The notes: generated from the sequence alone by a model not told the origin. 64,000 bases of DNA from Gymnopilus junonius (GCA_015501075.1 JADNYJ010000030.1:124001-188000); one strand, 5' to 3'. Counted from the first letter of the stretch, positions 35,917 to 48,259 are shown. Made by a program: numbers and translations.

Positions 35917-37660
35917 TCAAACATATTGAGTATTTTTGCGCTTCACGAGAATTTGACGCGTGACTATCAACCCAATCACACCTACAAGTGTCGATACCTG
36001 GACAATTCGTCAATTTTATGAATCCTGGGCTAGGTGAAATCTTACCCCACTGAACGTGATGGGCTTTATCCAAGGGAATGTTTTTCCTAGTAGCGCTCCG
36101 TCAATGGGGTTCCCCATAAGAGCACCAAAGGAAGTCAAAGAAAAGGCGATTCCGAACCGGATTCTGAAAGGGTTTTATTAATACTTTGAAAGACCTGATA
36201 TTGAACTTGATACCAACCCTACTTCGCTTGGATCCCTTGATAATACCGCAAATGCTGGAGCTGTCAACGCAAGGACTTTGATACAGTGAGTACGTTTATG
36301 TGGCAGGACTGACATCAGAACGCACTTGCACCAGACATGAATCCATAGAGGATTGCGAGAATGACCATGCCAGCAACCGTTTTCACGCCAAGCATTGCGA
36401 AAATGAGTATTCCGCAAGAGACGACACAAGGAATCGCAACGTTGTACGGTCCGAGATGATCAGCCAGCATATTCGGAAGGACCCGTCCAGGAATTGCGGC
36501 TGCATTCAAGATGGCGATCTTTGAATGACATTAAAATGTAAGATAAGTTACGCTAGTGTATGCTGAAAGTGAAAGGTCACTGACACAATAGAACGCGCTC
36601 TGCGCATCTATTCCATGCAAGACAGAAAACAGCTGGAAATAGAAGTCTTGGTCGAAGTAAGTCTTCAGAAAGTTCGAATTAGAAGAAAATCGTACATGGG
36701 AAGAAAACACCCCAGTCTATGACAAAGACTCTTTGGCGACAGACTTGAGCTTCGAAGGGCAAATTTAAAATTGAACTCACGAAAAGATAGAGATAAGGTA
36801 AGGTTTATCCGTCATGATTCCCTTCAGGTCCATCTTAGGGCGCTCTGTAGCTTTGGCACGCGGTTTAGGTATCATGAGTAGGTTGGCGAATAGCAACATG
36901 CCCAAGACAATGAATGCGGAAGCGCGGACTCCCCACTGAAAACCGACAGAGCTCTTGAAAAGCTGGTTAAGTATGATCGGAAAGACGATGCCGCCAAGTG
37001 ACGAGCCTTGTCATATTTTTGAATATACAACAGAATAAGTCATAATTAACCTTTTACGCACCTGTGGCAACAATGCCCATAGCAAGGGCTCTGCGAGATC
37101 GCCAATGGTGAGCTTGAACAGCAACGGACGGGACATACAGGAGCCCGGCTCCAATACCCATACCCAATCCCTGCGAAAGGTACAATTGGTAAAATTTGTC
37201 CACGTGCGATATCGAAACCATGAAGATCCTTGAGGAAAATTTAGTGAACAAAAAAGGTGGCTTAGAAATTAGGAATCTTACGAGAATACGTAGATTAAAC
37301 TTCCAACAAGGGTTGTCATGCGAAAATGGCCCATGTCGAGAAGTTTCCCAGCAGGAAGCGCCATGGCGAGGAGGAAGAAAAGCTGCGTGGAACCTATCCA
37401 ACTAATGGCCGATGCAGAGGCAGTATTGGACCGAGTATAGAGGTCTTGATATACCCCAAAACTGTTTGCATAGCCAAATGTAGTTGCCACCGTCAAAAAG
37501 CTTGGAGAAAGAGTAAGACTACTGCAGATCCAGTGCAGAGGTCGATAGCTCACCCGCCAGCAACAGTGGACCATGCGACGACACCACTGTCAAACTTTTC
37601 ATTGTCCAAAGGAACTTGTACGTCGGTGCCAGTTGTAGGTTTCTTTTCTTTCGAACCCAT
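35917..37660 (-). CDS. MFS transporter, monocarboxylate-transporter-like
   Basis: Twelve-helix major facilitator of the monocarboxylate (MCT/MCH) group. It starts at 37660 with a polar tail MGSKEKKPTTGTDVQ. The first helices contain FGYANSFGVYQDLYTR and ISWIGSTQLFF, characteristic of fungal MCT proteins. Then come MALPAGKLLDMGHFR and GLGMGIGAGLLYVPS, then RRALAMGIVATG-SSLGG with the typical MCT loop arginines. The central loop has PRAKATERPKMDLKGI. The second half includes IPGRVLPNMLADHLGPYNV, a Gly/Ala-rich helix around LYGFMSGASA and a final helix ending RKNTQYV. It has many small exons. The substrate is unknown. In this cluster it could move a carboxylate product or substrate across a membrane. 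Confidence 0.88.
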
Positions 37661-38977
37661 TTCAATCGTCAAGGAGAATGGCAAAATACTGCAGGACACG
37701 CAAGCTGATATAACGTGCAGGTCACGGCATAGCTTCCAGGAGGGACTGATGAAGTATAATAATATGCTGCGGAAGAACTGTCTCAAGAAGCGTGGAGCAA
37801 AGCAGTGAATTGTTCAATCTATCTTGGCTGGTCTAACTAGCAAAAATCAGAATGTTGAAGAAGCTTCCTAAAGATAACTCAAACTAACATTACATACATA
37901 GTCCCCGATCGCAGTCAATCCACTGTAGGCGATTTCTGAGCTGGCAGCCAAGCTATATTTGCGAATGGGAAATGAACCGATATTCGAGCTTCAGTTCATC
38001 AAGAGTGCGTTCATCGAAACCAGTGGAAGCATGCAAAGCTGTCATAACGGCCAACTGGGTCTGTCACGGTAGAAGTTGCGTTTTTACACCGTGGGAGTCC
38101 GATTTTCCTAACTAAGTCACCTATGCAATTCGGCCAAAAAAGGGTCCGCTAGGATCTCGGTAGTTCTATTTCTTTCCTATTTTCGCGGTCGTTTATTGAG
38201 AGCGCGCCTTATAATTATGTATTATAGCTGTCCAGCATTTATCTGCTCTATTCTACCGTTATGTGTTGCTTCTCCCTTTTCCTTCTCAGGACGTGCCCAC
38301 AACTCAGGGTTAGCATAGTGGTGCGTAGGTGGATGCACAGCCAACCAGAAACTATAGTGTCCTAGGATTCCTAGGCCTTCTGAATCATGATCAATGATCG
38401 TTACTCTACTAGTGAGAGATTTTACTACTACGTATACTCCATTACTGAACCGGTTCCGAGATTATGCCGCGGTGCGGTCGTCCGCTCTCGAGCCCCCTCA
38501 TTAACGTCTATGGATTCTCAGGACGTCTATCGCAGAGAGCAGATCTTGGCAATGGGGCTTTATGGGCTGCCAAATTATCTGCTGCACTTTTGACCCGCAG
38601 GATCGGCATAGCTATGTTTGCTTGCGGAATGACCGAGCGACTTGGCTAGGCAGTCGAGTAGTAATGAAAATGCACCGTTTTCTGAACCAGTTTCCCGTCT
38701 TTATCTTGTTCCTTCTATCCTGTGAGTATATAAATCCGAGAAAAATCATCTATGGCATACTTAGAAATATGTGTTCTCCTTACAGGAAAAGTCCAGTTCG
38801 AGGTCCTACAATCATTTAACGTGAGCCATGCGAGGCCTTAGCCATCCACATACTAGAATCTCTCTCGCTTTGCTATTACCATTAATTCATCTATGAATGG
38901 ACTGACTGATTCAGGAAAGAGGCTTGTTGTATTATGTCGGGACTCAAATTCGAAGAAGTTAAGATTTGTGGCCAACT
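37661..38977. other. Intergenic, no gene supported
   Basis: Upstream of the MFS gene and downstream of the DUF6534 gene. The plus-strand frames at 37326-37808 and 38387-38819 overlap and look random. A short palindromic CCTAGGATTCCTAGG occurs near 38362. Confidence 0.4.
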
Positions 38978-40765
38978 TTATAAATTACAATGTAGCAGAC
39001 TGATCAACTTAAGGATCTGTAATCTCGTCCTGTGTAGAAACAAACATGCCAAGCGTCTGAGAACTCTTAAACTGAGCAAGATGATCAAATCAGTGAAAGT
39101 TAATTGTTGGAAAATAAATCTTACCCTTTCGTCCTCATACTTTCCACCCGGATTTTCCAGTGCCCTGCTTCCGAGTCCTGAACGGCTCTGATTACTTTCA
39201 AAACCAATAGCCGTCATCTCTACAACACTATTCTTTTCTTTGAGATTTTTTCTTGCATTCAAAGATGCAAGCATTGTGTTAACATATCTACCATTAGTTA
39301 GAACTCGTTTCCAATGCAAAACAGGACGTCTGCAAGGTAAAACTCACAGTCGACCAATGCACCAGTAAAAGGCTCCATAAATATATGTTTTTGACAGTTG
39401 CACCGCAGTTATTAGAGTAACAATTGACCACACAGAAGTAATGGCGCCCGTGTTTATTGTGTATAGCTAGATATCGCTTAGGTCAGTGACAAACGTCGAT
39501 GAAGATGAACTAAATACCATGAGCTTTGCCAGCATATTATCTGACTGACGGATACCCGTTCGCGCCAGATAGAGGAGGCACACCATTGTTGCGCCTAACA
39601 GGATGTCCGCAGCTGCTGCTATCCCATTTACTATTTCGGAAATGTGGCCGAAGCGCGCTTCTGCATCGGAAATACTCTTCGTTCGGAAGCATAGCCCAAT
39701 CCAGACTGGAGATAGTTAATAATCTCAGAATAATAAAAGATACCATGATATCTCCAACCTATTCCTAGGACTAGAAACCAATTAACAAAGGATATTTTGA
39801 GCCAATTTAAAGCTCACCCATCTTTGTCACAATCAGGAGACCCTGGATATAACGAAGAGAATCAACAACAAACCTAAGAATTTGTGGGAGATAAAAACTT
39901 GCAGGAAGAATCACAAGAACGAATTTCCCGTTACTCACTAGTAAAGATATGAGTGAACATTGGGGGGTCAAAGGAAAGTCTGCATGCTCACACCGCCAGA
40001 TTCGCACTAAGAAAAATGTTTGTACAATGAAGCAAGGCAAGATCTTTGTCGCAAATTAAAAAAGGTATCTCCGACGAGAGAAGTCACGTACTTCAAAAAG
40101 AGATTGGACCTGCAAGAGCATTGATAGCACTAAATAATGCTTCTAGCAGTGAATAGAAAGGACTCACACTAAAGACCCATATTTGGAGGTCCAGGCGAGT
40201 TGGATTGAAGTAGTTCTGTCTCATATTAGACTATACCTTCGGGAATGAGGTGCAACATCGCTTACAGTTATCACATAGAAGTAGACTGTACTCTGGCCAT
40301 CAGTGCCCTTTCAAACTTTGCTGGATTGCGATGACAACTTACTAAGGTATGAAATTAAAGCTTGGTGCACGGTGTCAAAGACCCTGCATATGTGTGAATA
40401 TTTATTTCGAAAGTATGGGCATATAGGTGCACCATGCAGACGAAACCTGGTCCAAACTTAGCATAGAGGTACCGGTATCTTTATTGAAGGCCTACCACTA
40501 GCTTAAGTGCCAAAGGGTCTTTTTCGTACGCTGTGAAATACCTGGTCAAAAATGTTCAAGTCAGAAATCTTTAACCGAGTTGTAATTGTAATGCCAGTCA
40601 TACCAGTACACCTGAGCTGTTCCAATGCCCCATAATCTGTAGGGAGTGTTAGATCCTGAACACGAAAAGAAATATTACTGACCCTGCAGCCACAACCATT
40701 CCAATATAAATAGACCCATAACTATTGTCGAGTGAAGGTACAACGGGCAAAGGAGGAGCGGCCAT
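38978..40765 (-). CDS. DUF6534-type seven-helix membrane protein
   Basis: Member of a membrane-protein family expanded in mushrooms and of unknown function. The ATG at 40765 gives MAAPPLPVVPSLDNSYGSIYIG, the family's characteristic start, then WGIGTAQVY, a YEKDPLALK loop, VFDTVHQALISYLIYYYVITNYFNP, a helix with PCFIVQTFFLVRIWR, and later helices about 39960-39530. The C-terminal hallmark NTMLASLNARKNLKEK (about 39290-39240) is followed by a polar tail. The exact last exon is uncertain: the open frame runs to 38978, but an earlier splice near 39115 is possible. It has about ten small exons. Confidence 0.75.
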
Positions 40766-42166
40766 TATGAAGTTTCACTTAACTTCACTTAGAAGCCTTC
40801 AGATCACTTGCTAGTGTATATATACTGTTTTGGCTATCATGCGAAGTCATGAAATGTTGGAAGAACGCAGCATTTAGCTCAGATGTAAATTTGGAAGAGT
40901 AGATGAAACGGACAACGCGCATCTTCTCTGGGTATTCAAGGAGGCTGGCTATGCCGTTCTTCGACCGTAAGAGAGGCGGACGACCTGACTATCCCGGAGT
41001 TTAAAAATAGGGCATATCAGTTATCAGTTGAACACAGACACACATACGTACATATATATCAACAACAGAAACAGCTGTCCATCTAGATCCGTAGCTGGTT
41101 GTCTCCGGTAATGTGATAGTACGGTGGTCTGAGATACTTTATTTCAGCCAGATGCCTCGAAGTCGATTTCCCAGCATCATCTTGTTCTACATTTAACCCT
41201 CCATAGTTCATGTTCTCACACATTGGTAAATTGGAATGCAGAAATGGAGACTGATACGACATATGTCATGGTTATGATCGGCACAATGAGTTATCGTGGC
41301 AGATCAGCCGCACTTGGGGCACAAGAATCAGGGTGCTCAAGAAGCGCTGCCCGATTAAGTGGGTAAACGTAATGCCCAACTGCCCTTTACTGCACAACAG
41401 CACCTGGGTAGCTCGGCACCCCCAGTAGAACTGTTAGATTACGTACGTACGTTCTTGATATTTAAATATATCGCGATATTCCCAAGTTGAACAGATTAGG
41501 ACTACCTATCAGTGCATATGACTCGGACACACAAAGCGATGGTGAAAAGCTGGGCCGAAGGACTGATAATTTCCGTTCAAGTTACTGAAAAGGACGCTCA
41601 CAAAATATGGATCAACCGTGTACACAGTGCTGCATACAAATTCTCGCGAATAAAGGGACTTATGCTTGGACATCTCGAGACATGCGCATGACAGATTCAA
41701 AAATAGCCCTTATCGTGGGCGCCAGTAAAGCTCCCAGCGCCAAATTTATATGTCCGACCCGTGCGGTCAATTGGACGTACTAAGCTCATCTCCACTCATT
41801 CTCCCTATGCCACATGATGCCACCTGAAATGTTTATTGATATTCCGGACACCCACGCCAGATTGAACCAAACCAAACCTTGACCTGGTAAGTAGACCATG
41901 CTCTTGATCGCAACCTACTTACTTACTTACTATTCACATCAGACAGACATCAGAAGAGAAACAAGGTTTGATTGGATAATTTGCATTAATCAGTATGATG
42001 GCTCTGAAGCCATCCAGGCTTGTCTTCAAGTGCATCGCCCCTCTAGCACCAACAATCTGTCAACCAAAAGTGAAGTTACAGAGAGGTTTGTTCCCTCACT
42101 AATCCGTAAGTGTAAACCACCGCAATATATCGTTACTGCCAAGGTTTTACAAGTAACCTTTAGGCC
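40766..42166. other. Intergenic with simple repeats, no gene supported
   Basis: A divergent promoter region between the DUF6534 and flavin-monooxygenase genes. Visible simple sequence: ACGTACGTACGT at 41441-41452, a 12-bp palindrome ATATCGCGATAT at about 41467-41478, and a CTTA/ACTT tetranucleotide run at about 41916-41931. The 90-codon frame at 41898-42170 has no family resemblance and may partly be 5' UTR. Confidence 0.4.
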
Positions 42167-44020
42167 ATGACGAAGGAGCGAAAAGTCTATTCTCGAGTTG
42201 TGTGCATTGGAGCTGGAATAGCTGGTATTGGGCTTGCCATCCAGCTCCAGAAGCGTTTGCAATGTAGGGATATACACATCTATGACCGGTGAGTCCTTTC
42301 AACTTCATGGAACAATGGATTTGAAACTAATATTCTGCAGGAATGCCTCCCCAGGCGGGGTATGGGCAGTGCAAAAATACCCAGGTAAGCGGGTCGGATC
42401 GTCTAGAACATGCACTAATGATTCCTATGTGTTGACTTCAAGGCGTTGCCTGCGACATCCCAGCCGACTTTTATTCCTTCTCATTCACTCCAGACGCAGA
42501 ATGGACAAAATTTAGGCCAGGCGGAGAAGAGTTTGAAGGGTACCTACAGGGTCTTGCAACCTCGTATGGTTTATGGCCACTGATAACCTTCAAAACTGAG
42601 TGCGAGAGTGCCACTTGGATAGCCGATGCCTCGCAGTGGCTCGTGACGCTACGCGATTTGGCCACTGGCCAGCAATTTCAGCACACTTGCGACGTTTTGT
42701 GCGTAGCCACGGGGCAATTGTCAGTCGCTAAAATCCCGCCAATACCTGGACTGCAGGATTTTCGTGGGCCTGTCATTCATACGGCCTCCTGGAATCGACA
42801 GATAAACTTGACCGCCAAAAGAGTAGCAGTCATTGGAAATGGTGGTGAGTGCGATTGTCGAATTTCGCATGGTTTTCAGCGCTGATAAATTCAACGGCGC
42901 CAGCCTCTGGCTCTCAGTTAGTCCCGGAAGTAGTACTGGAGTCGTCCAGTGTTCTGCACATTTTCAGGTCTGCCCAGTGGTATCTTCCCCCAGTTCAGGT
43001 CCCGTACGGACCTGTCATTCGCTGGATCCTTCGAAACGTTACTTTCGCGCGGAAATTATTGCGGTTCCTCATTTTTGTTGTCGCAGAGCTCGCTTTCAGG
43101 GGTTCATCTCTGACTGGTCGTGCTCAACGTACGAGACAGAGATGGCAACAAAATGCTAAACACTACATGAGATCATTGGCGCCAGTAAAGTATCACGATA
43201 TTCTAATACCAAAATACGACCTCGGATGCAAGGTAAGAGTCCTATTTCGTGGTTCTCTGCTAGCTGCATAGTTTGTGAGCAAACGAGGTCCTTCAGCGCC
43301 CGGTATTTAACAGTGGTTATTTGCAATGTCTTCACAGTCCGAAGGTTGAAGTGCTCGCCCAGAATGTCGAAGTCATTGCCGACGGCATCATATGCCAGGA
43401 GAAAGTTTTTCCTGTAGATATTATTATTTTAGCGACAGGCTACGCAACCAACAGAGCCATCGGATTTCCTATTCGTGGATGTAATGGAGAAGTCATGGAC
43501 GATCACTGGGATTCGATCGGGGGTCCTTCGGCATATGGAACTATCGCTGTTCACGGATTTCCTAACCTGTTCCTCGTGAAGGGCCCTAATACAGTCACCG
43601 GACACACTTCCGCTATCCTCGTTGCTGAAAAGTAAGTCGTCAGAAGGCCAAGCACCAATTTTCCTTCTTAACACACTTATGTCGTTAGTGTCATTCAGCT
43701 GATTCTCAGCGTCATGAAGCCCGTAATACAGGGTCATGCTTCCACCGTGGAAGTTACAGCAGCTGCAGAAGTGGCGTACTCGAAAAAGATTCAAGCTGCC
43801 TCACGGGGTCGAGTTTGGTATTCTGGATGCGCTTCAGTGAGTGACATTGCTGTTCCCTTGCGAGGAAGTTAAGAATCCCATCATACAGTGGTATATCCGC
43901 GAAGATGGCTGGAATGGAACCCTGTATCCCTGGAGTCAGGTCTACTGTTGGTGGTTTAGTCTCTTCCCAAAGTGGTCGGATTGGCGTTTCACCTCCAATA
44001 AAGAGACAATGCCGCAGTGA
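42167..44020 (+). CDS. Flavin-containing monooxygenase with Baeyer-Villiger fingerprint
   Basis: Class B flavoprotein monooxygenase (FAD and NADPH). The ATG at 42167 gives MTKERKVYSRVVCIGAG; the first Rossmann motif is GAGIAGIG. Exon 1 is 42167-42288, exon 2 42341-42384, and exon 3 starts at 42443. The ASPGGVWAVQKYPG and CDIPADFYSFSF blocks are typical of cyclohexanone-monooxygenase-like enzymes. The Baeyer-Villiger fingerprint FxGxxxHxxxW is present as FRGPVIHTASW. The second Rossmann motif is VAVIGNGASGSQ. An ILATGY motif occurs near 43430, and the C-terminal part has NLFLVKGPNTVTGHTS and YPWSQVYCWWFS. Full length, with no break seen. Such enzymes insert oxygen next to a ketone; the substrate is unknown. 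It is the right-hand oxidative enzyme of the cluster. Confidence 0.9.
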
Positions 44021-44647
44021 TACCATATGAGGGGTGATCGATGACCAAGGGAGACGATGTGATAATGTCTTCATAATCGAGGTTGTTTTTATTAAGGCGT
44101 CTGATCGCTTGTTGTAAGAACTTCAAAACGATGAGTGAGAAAACTGGATTTGACATAATTTTGAATTCGCTCCCTATTTGCCTTGTCTTAGGACCGCCAG
44201 ATCACACGGCCTGTCGCAAGGGCAAGGCTTCATTGGACGCCGAAACATAGTTTACGACTATAACCCTGCCTGAGTCCGGCTGCCATCCAATGCAACCTTA
44301 TTGAGCTTTCCATTGAGAAGAAAAAATCGCTCGATCACCTTCCTGCCAAAATTTCCCAGTACATATGTTGTAATCCTAAGGATAAGGAAGATAAGTCTAG
44401 ATGACGCTGGAGAGGAGCAAGAGCTTAGGTTCAGCGTTCAGGTACCCGTATACCTGTTGACGAGTCAAAACGTGATTTTTTGTCCTTCTCAATGACCTAG
44501 TTTCGGCAGGATTGGGTGTTGAATTTTCAAGAGAAAGGTGGTGTCATTTATACTACACCTTGGTAAATCTTGCCATATGACCAACGCATAGCGCTTTAAA
44601 TGAATGTAAGGATTCTAAGGAAAGTACTTGGAGGTACAACCACGGTC

Positions 44648-44695
44648 ATACACCGTAGTCCGGTGCGGTAAACCGGTAGCCGGATCCCGGTGTAT
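44648..44695. repeat. Nested inverted repeat (hairpin 1)
   Basis: ATACACCG at 44648-44655 pairs with CGGTGTAT at 44688-44695. Inside, CCGGT and ACCGG around 44660-44676 form a second inverted pair. An ACACCGTA string recurs in direct orientation at 44881-44888. This may be the end of a decayed DNA transposon. Confidence 0.55.
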
Positions 44696-44896
44696 ACAAG
44701 GTCACGTGTGACAAAAGTGTTGCACGCACGCGTCACGCGTCGCGCGTCGCGTACCAAACGCGTACACCAGCGCACTGGGGTAACGCAACATTAGATGCGG
44801 CATTCAAGTTAAGCTGTTTGTATTTACGGTACAAAAATACAGAGATTAACAGAGTCCGAATATAAAGTTACTGTCTGTGTACACCGTAAAATAACC

Positions 44897-44932
44897 ACTC
44901 GTAGTCTCTCTGAGACTCCGACTCCTACGAGT
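44897..44932. repeat. Nested inverted repeat (hairpin 2)
   Basis: ACTCGTAG at 44897-44904 pairs with CTACGAGT at 44925-44932. Inside, GTCTC (44904-44908) pairs with GAGAC (44912-44916) over a three-base loop. Confidence 0.55.
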
Positions 44933-45317
44933 CACCAGTCACTTGCATTACATTACAAAATAGTATGGATTTAGCTAATTTGTATCGTGTACAGATATTG
45001 GCGATAGTAACGTGTTGATGGGGACCTACTCTGATTTTATAGATTCTCCAAGAGCAAAATAAAACACACAACTCATAGCCAGACTACCTTGAATCCACTG
45101 CACATTGTAGGCTTTAACCCAGATAATTTTAGACTGCCAGTTTTTTGCGGTCACGGAAGAATAAGGTCCGTGGCAAAGCAACCTTTCCTCAAATTTATTA
45201 AGGCGATAGAAATCGGGGAGGTACTTGATAATAATCTAATTTAATTGGGAACTAAAATAAGTGAAAGATACTGTTGCCATACTAAACGATTTGACGGTAG
45301 ATTTACTGTCCATCGTT

Positions 45318-47309
45318 TCACGCTGAAGATGAAGGAGAATAAGGAGGCAAGCTCGAAATATAGTCTTCCCATCGTTCCTCGGAAATAATGGGAGCAATGA
45401 TGTATGGCTCGACGCCCATCTTATACAAAAACTCTTCTGTCTTAGGAAAGACCCTATCGATCACTGCTGCTTCCACTTCGCGTTGTTGTATCCTCGATAG
45501 GCCCTGATTTTCGACATACCACGAACTATCGAGCCTGACGCAGCTCGCGGCATATAAGTCAATAAGACAGAGATCAACACCAGCACTGATAGCGGCGTCA
45601 TATGCCATGCGGTGGCCTATTGCTTGTACCAGTGGTAAGCACTCAGGAAGCACTAATCTGTCAAAGTCAGATGCTCTGTGATGGCCGATATCCTTGAGGA
45701 TGGCTTGAAGTTCGCGGAATAACCCCTCCTCGTGCAGAGCAAGAAGACTCTTAGGATCATTTGTCGTTGGAACGCCATATCTTCTCAGCAATAACTCGGA
45801 AGCGAGCCCTAATAACGAGAGAAGTCAGGTCTTTGATACATTCTGATGGAAAAGGGTAATATACTTATCGAAAGTGCCAGAGTATCCCCTTCAGCAATAG
45901 CACTTCCTCGCAGGTCGCACTATGAAAAGACCAAATATCATGCTCAGCTTTACGGACTGGAACAAAGCCCCACTCACGAAAACAGAGAACAGTTGGTTAA
46001 TCTCGAACAAACCCTGCGCTCCGCACCTATCTCCAAGCCCAAGGCTGGCAGCCTTACTGTGTTGCATTACCACCACTTTCATAATGGTGGCGACTGCATG
46101 CCGAACGCGAAAATCAAGGCTTTGATTCATGAAAACCTTAACTGCAGCTGCCTGGAATGCCTTCATGACAAAAGCCTGTGCTAAAGCAATTAAAATAGGT
46201 GCCTGTTGTGTGCGAAGGGAAATAATGGGTATGGTAAGTCCTTTGCTATCAGTAATGGTGCGACGCAGACTATATTTTGCCGCAATATACGAGGCCACCT
46301 GCAAGGCTGGGACTCCAAGAGAACCGATCGCAATTGTACCCACTGCCACCCTAGAAATGAGGGACAAGAACGATGTGCGTGGGTCCTGTGGTTTTTCTAG
46401 AGGTCCAAGTAACGCGGTCATTGGCAAACGGACATTGTTGAAGTAGGTTAGACTGTGATTAACTGGATGCGACCCTCCACGGTGTGGTAGGACTCTATAG
46501 AGAATATAAGTGTTGATAGTCACACCATGGTAGATGTAACATACTTGCAAATGACCCCGGGGTGCATATTCACTCCATCATTTATAGGAACGAGGAAGGG
46601 CTTTACTCCATGATTTTCTCCTTCGACTATGGTACTCGCGAAGACAACTGCGACGCAACGGTCACCCATGGGCTTCGTAGGAGGCATAAACCTTACCAAA
46701 ATGTTGGTTGAATTTAAGCTTATATCAAGAAGAATAGACATACTTGGCAGCTCCGTCGGAAGGAGTATTGAGCACAAATTCTCCGTTTTCAAGGGTAGCC
46801 GTGGTTTCTAGATGGAGGGCATTTAAACCATGACCCACTTCGGTAAGGCAAAACTGTCCGCTAAGGTTGTAAAATGGAAACTAAGAAATTGAAAAAATAT
46901 GCCAATGAAAGGAACATACGAGTATTCGAACGAGAGAACCTTCTGCAAAGTCTCCTTGAGGTAAGGCTGCTGCTTGAGATAGCGTGCTAGGGTGCCGGCG
47001 CAGAGGTTGATCTGGATGGTGTAAAGAGTGCACGCTGCACCGTCCATCGTCCAAATTGGGTCTGTATGACACAGCCAAAACTTTTCGGACATATAAGCCA
47101 CATCTTCCACTGACATATCTAAAGACCCTCGTCATCAAGCAAGAAATAGATAGATGAAGGTCATACGAACTGTAAATCGGGGCGACTGCTTTAGCACGCG
47201 CATATGATAGAGCAGTTTGTTCTTCCTTTGGTAGTGCTACAGGTAGATTCTGAAAGAGAGGACTTTGAGCCAAAGCACGAGTAGGATGCACAGGAGTTGG
47301 GATGGTCAT
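45318..47309 (-). CDS. Acyl-CoA oxidase, copy B
   Basis: Paralogue of copy A at 26553-28547, with the same exon plan and an intact start. The ATG at 47309 gives MTIPTPVHPTRALAQSPLFQ. Motifs: FWLCHTDPIWTMDGAA, GQFCLTEVGHGLNALHLETTA, VVFASTIVEGENHG, LPHRGGSHPVNHSLTYF, SLISRVAVGTIAIGSLG, DRCGAQGLFEINQL and AIAEGDTLALS, with the presumed catalytic Glu in the last. The C-terminus is YSPSSSA, without a classical PTS1 tripeptide, so peroxisomal import would need another signal. It uses FAD to oxidise acyl-CoA to trans-2-enoyl-CoA, passing electrons to O2. A TATA-like element lies about 50 bp upstream. It bounds the oxidative cluster on the right, with an F-box fragment about 950 bp further on. Confidence 0.92.
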
Positions 47310-47356
47310 TTCGATCTGAGGAATTTAACTTGTTGGACCTTCACTGTTGAGAGCTC

Positions 47357-47365
47357 TAATTTATA
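47357..47365 (-). promoter_or_regulatory. TATA-like element of acyl-CoA oxidase copy B
   Basis: TATAAATTA on the minus strand, about 50 bp upstream of the ATG at 47309. Position and sequence fit a core promoter. Confidence 0.5.
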
Positions 47366-48259
47366 CTCCCAACCATCGAATCAATGACGTTTTGTAAGAC
47401 AACGTTTTGATAACCGCGACGCGAAGAATTGAATGCTGGCAGCGTTGACACTGAAAATGGAGGCCTAATAGCCATAAGTTCTAAGCTATATATACATAGA
47501 GCGATAGAGGTTGTTCTACCACTTATCCCCGTCAACCTCGCTTCTCAGACTCCTTGGAGAAATTATGCTCGGTTCCAGATAAAGAGGAGATCTTGCTCTG
47601 CTGGCAACAGGTGAATTTTTGGGTAAGCCGAACAAGGTCGTTACGCAGTAGCTTAGTCCGCTCACGATTTCATGTCGACTGCGATATTGCAATCGTTTTT
47701 CGGGCATAAAAAATATGGAAGAATTGAATGGCGTCCGTGGGTGTCAGAGCCGACTTGGGTCCGCTATGTTGGAATGTGGGCAAGGCTGGTGCCAAAGGGC
47801 CCGAACGTTGTTTTGCTGGGAAATGAGCATAGGATTTGGACAAATCGATATCCTTATGATACCGGTTATTAATTGGCTGTTCCGTTCTGAAGTTAAAAAT
47901 AGCACGGGGACTTTGGTTTTCCGTTTCCCTCCCTTGTATTCAATGAATATGAAGTCACGGACTGCGACGATAACAGGGACTTTAAGTGGGCTAGAGGCTT
48001 GTCAAATCAATGACATATATTACCTCTAATTTCTCCGTTATCCATTTCCAAACATCGGCGACAAGGAATACCGTGACACATGGCATATTCAACTTCTAGC
48101 CTGTTGAAATAACTGGCTGGTATGCAACATGAAAGATTTCTTGGACACCTTCATTTTGAGTGGACCAGTTTGTAGAGGTGATGCAAGTACTGAGCTTGAA
48201 CCATTGTTTATCGGCCGCTGTAAGTAATGGATCCACCAACAGATACCTTTGTGACCAAC
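47366..48259. other. Intergenic, no gene supported
   Basis: Upstream of acyl-CoA oxidase copy B. Plus-strand frames around 47672-48029 overlap in two frames and show no family signal. The minus-strand frame at 48260-48089 continues the F-box fragment but no longer resembles the family. Confidence 0.4.

Larger units (their letters stand above)
44021..45317. other. Intergenic with hairpins and CG-rich box cluster
   Basis: Between the 3' ends of the flavin monooxygenase and acyl-CoA oxidase copy B. It has no gene. 44640-44940 holds two nested inverted repeats, listed separately, and between them a CG-rich stretch with three ACGCGT hexamers (44728, 44735, 44758) and a CACGTG at 44703. The rest is A/T-rich. 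Confidence 0.5.

Noticed and set aside
38270..38520. tRNA-like fragments (GGTTAGCATAGTGGT-type string)
   Set aside because: No cloverleaf with a matching acceptor stem and T-arm could be built.
29911..44020. Complete secondary-metabolite biosynthetic cluster
   Set aside because: No polyketide synthase, peptide synthetase, terpene synthase or prenyltransferase is present in the window, so only an accessory or catabolic cluster is proposed.
44640..44940. Solo LTR
   Set aside because: No TG...CA ends with a target duplication could be identified; only hairpins and short direct repeats are seen.
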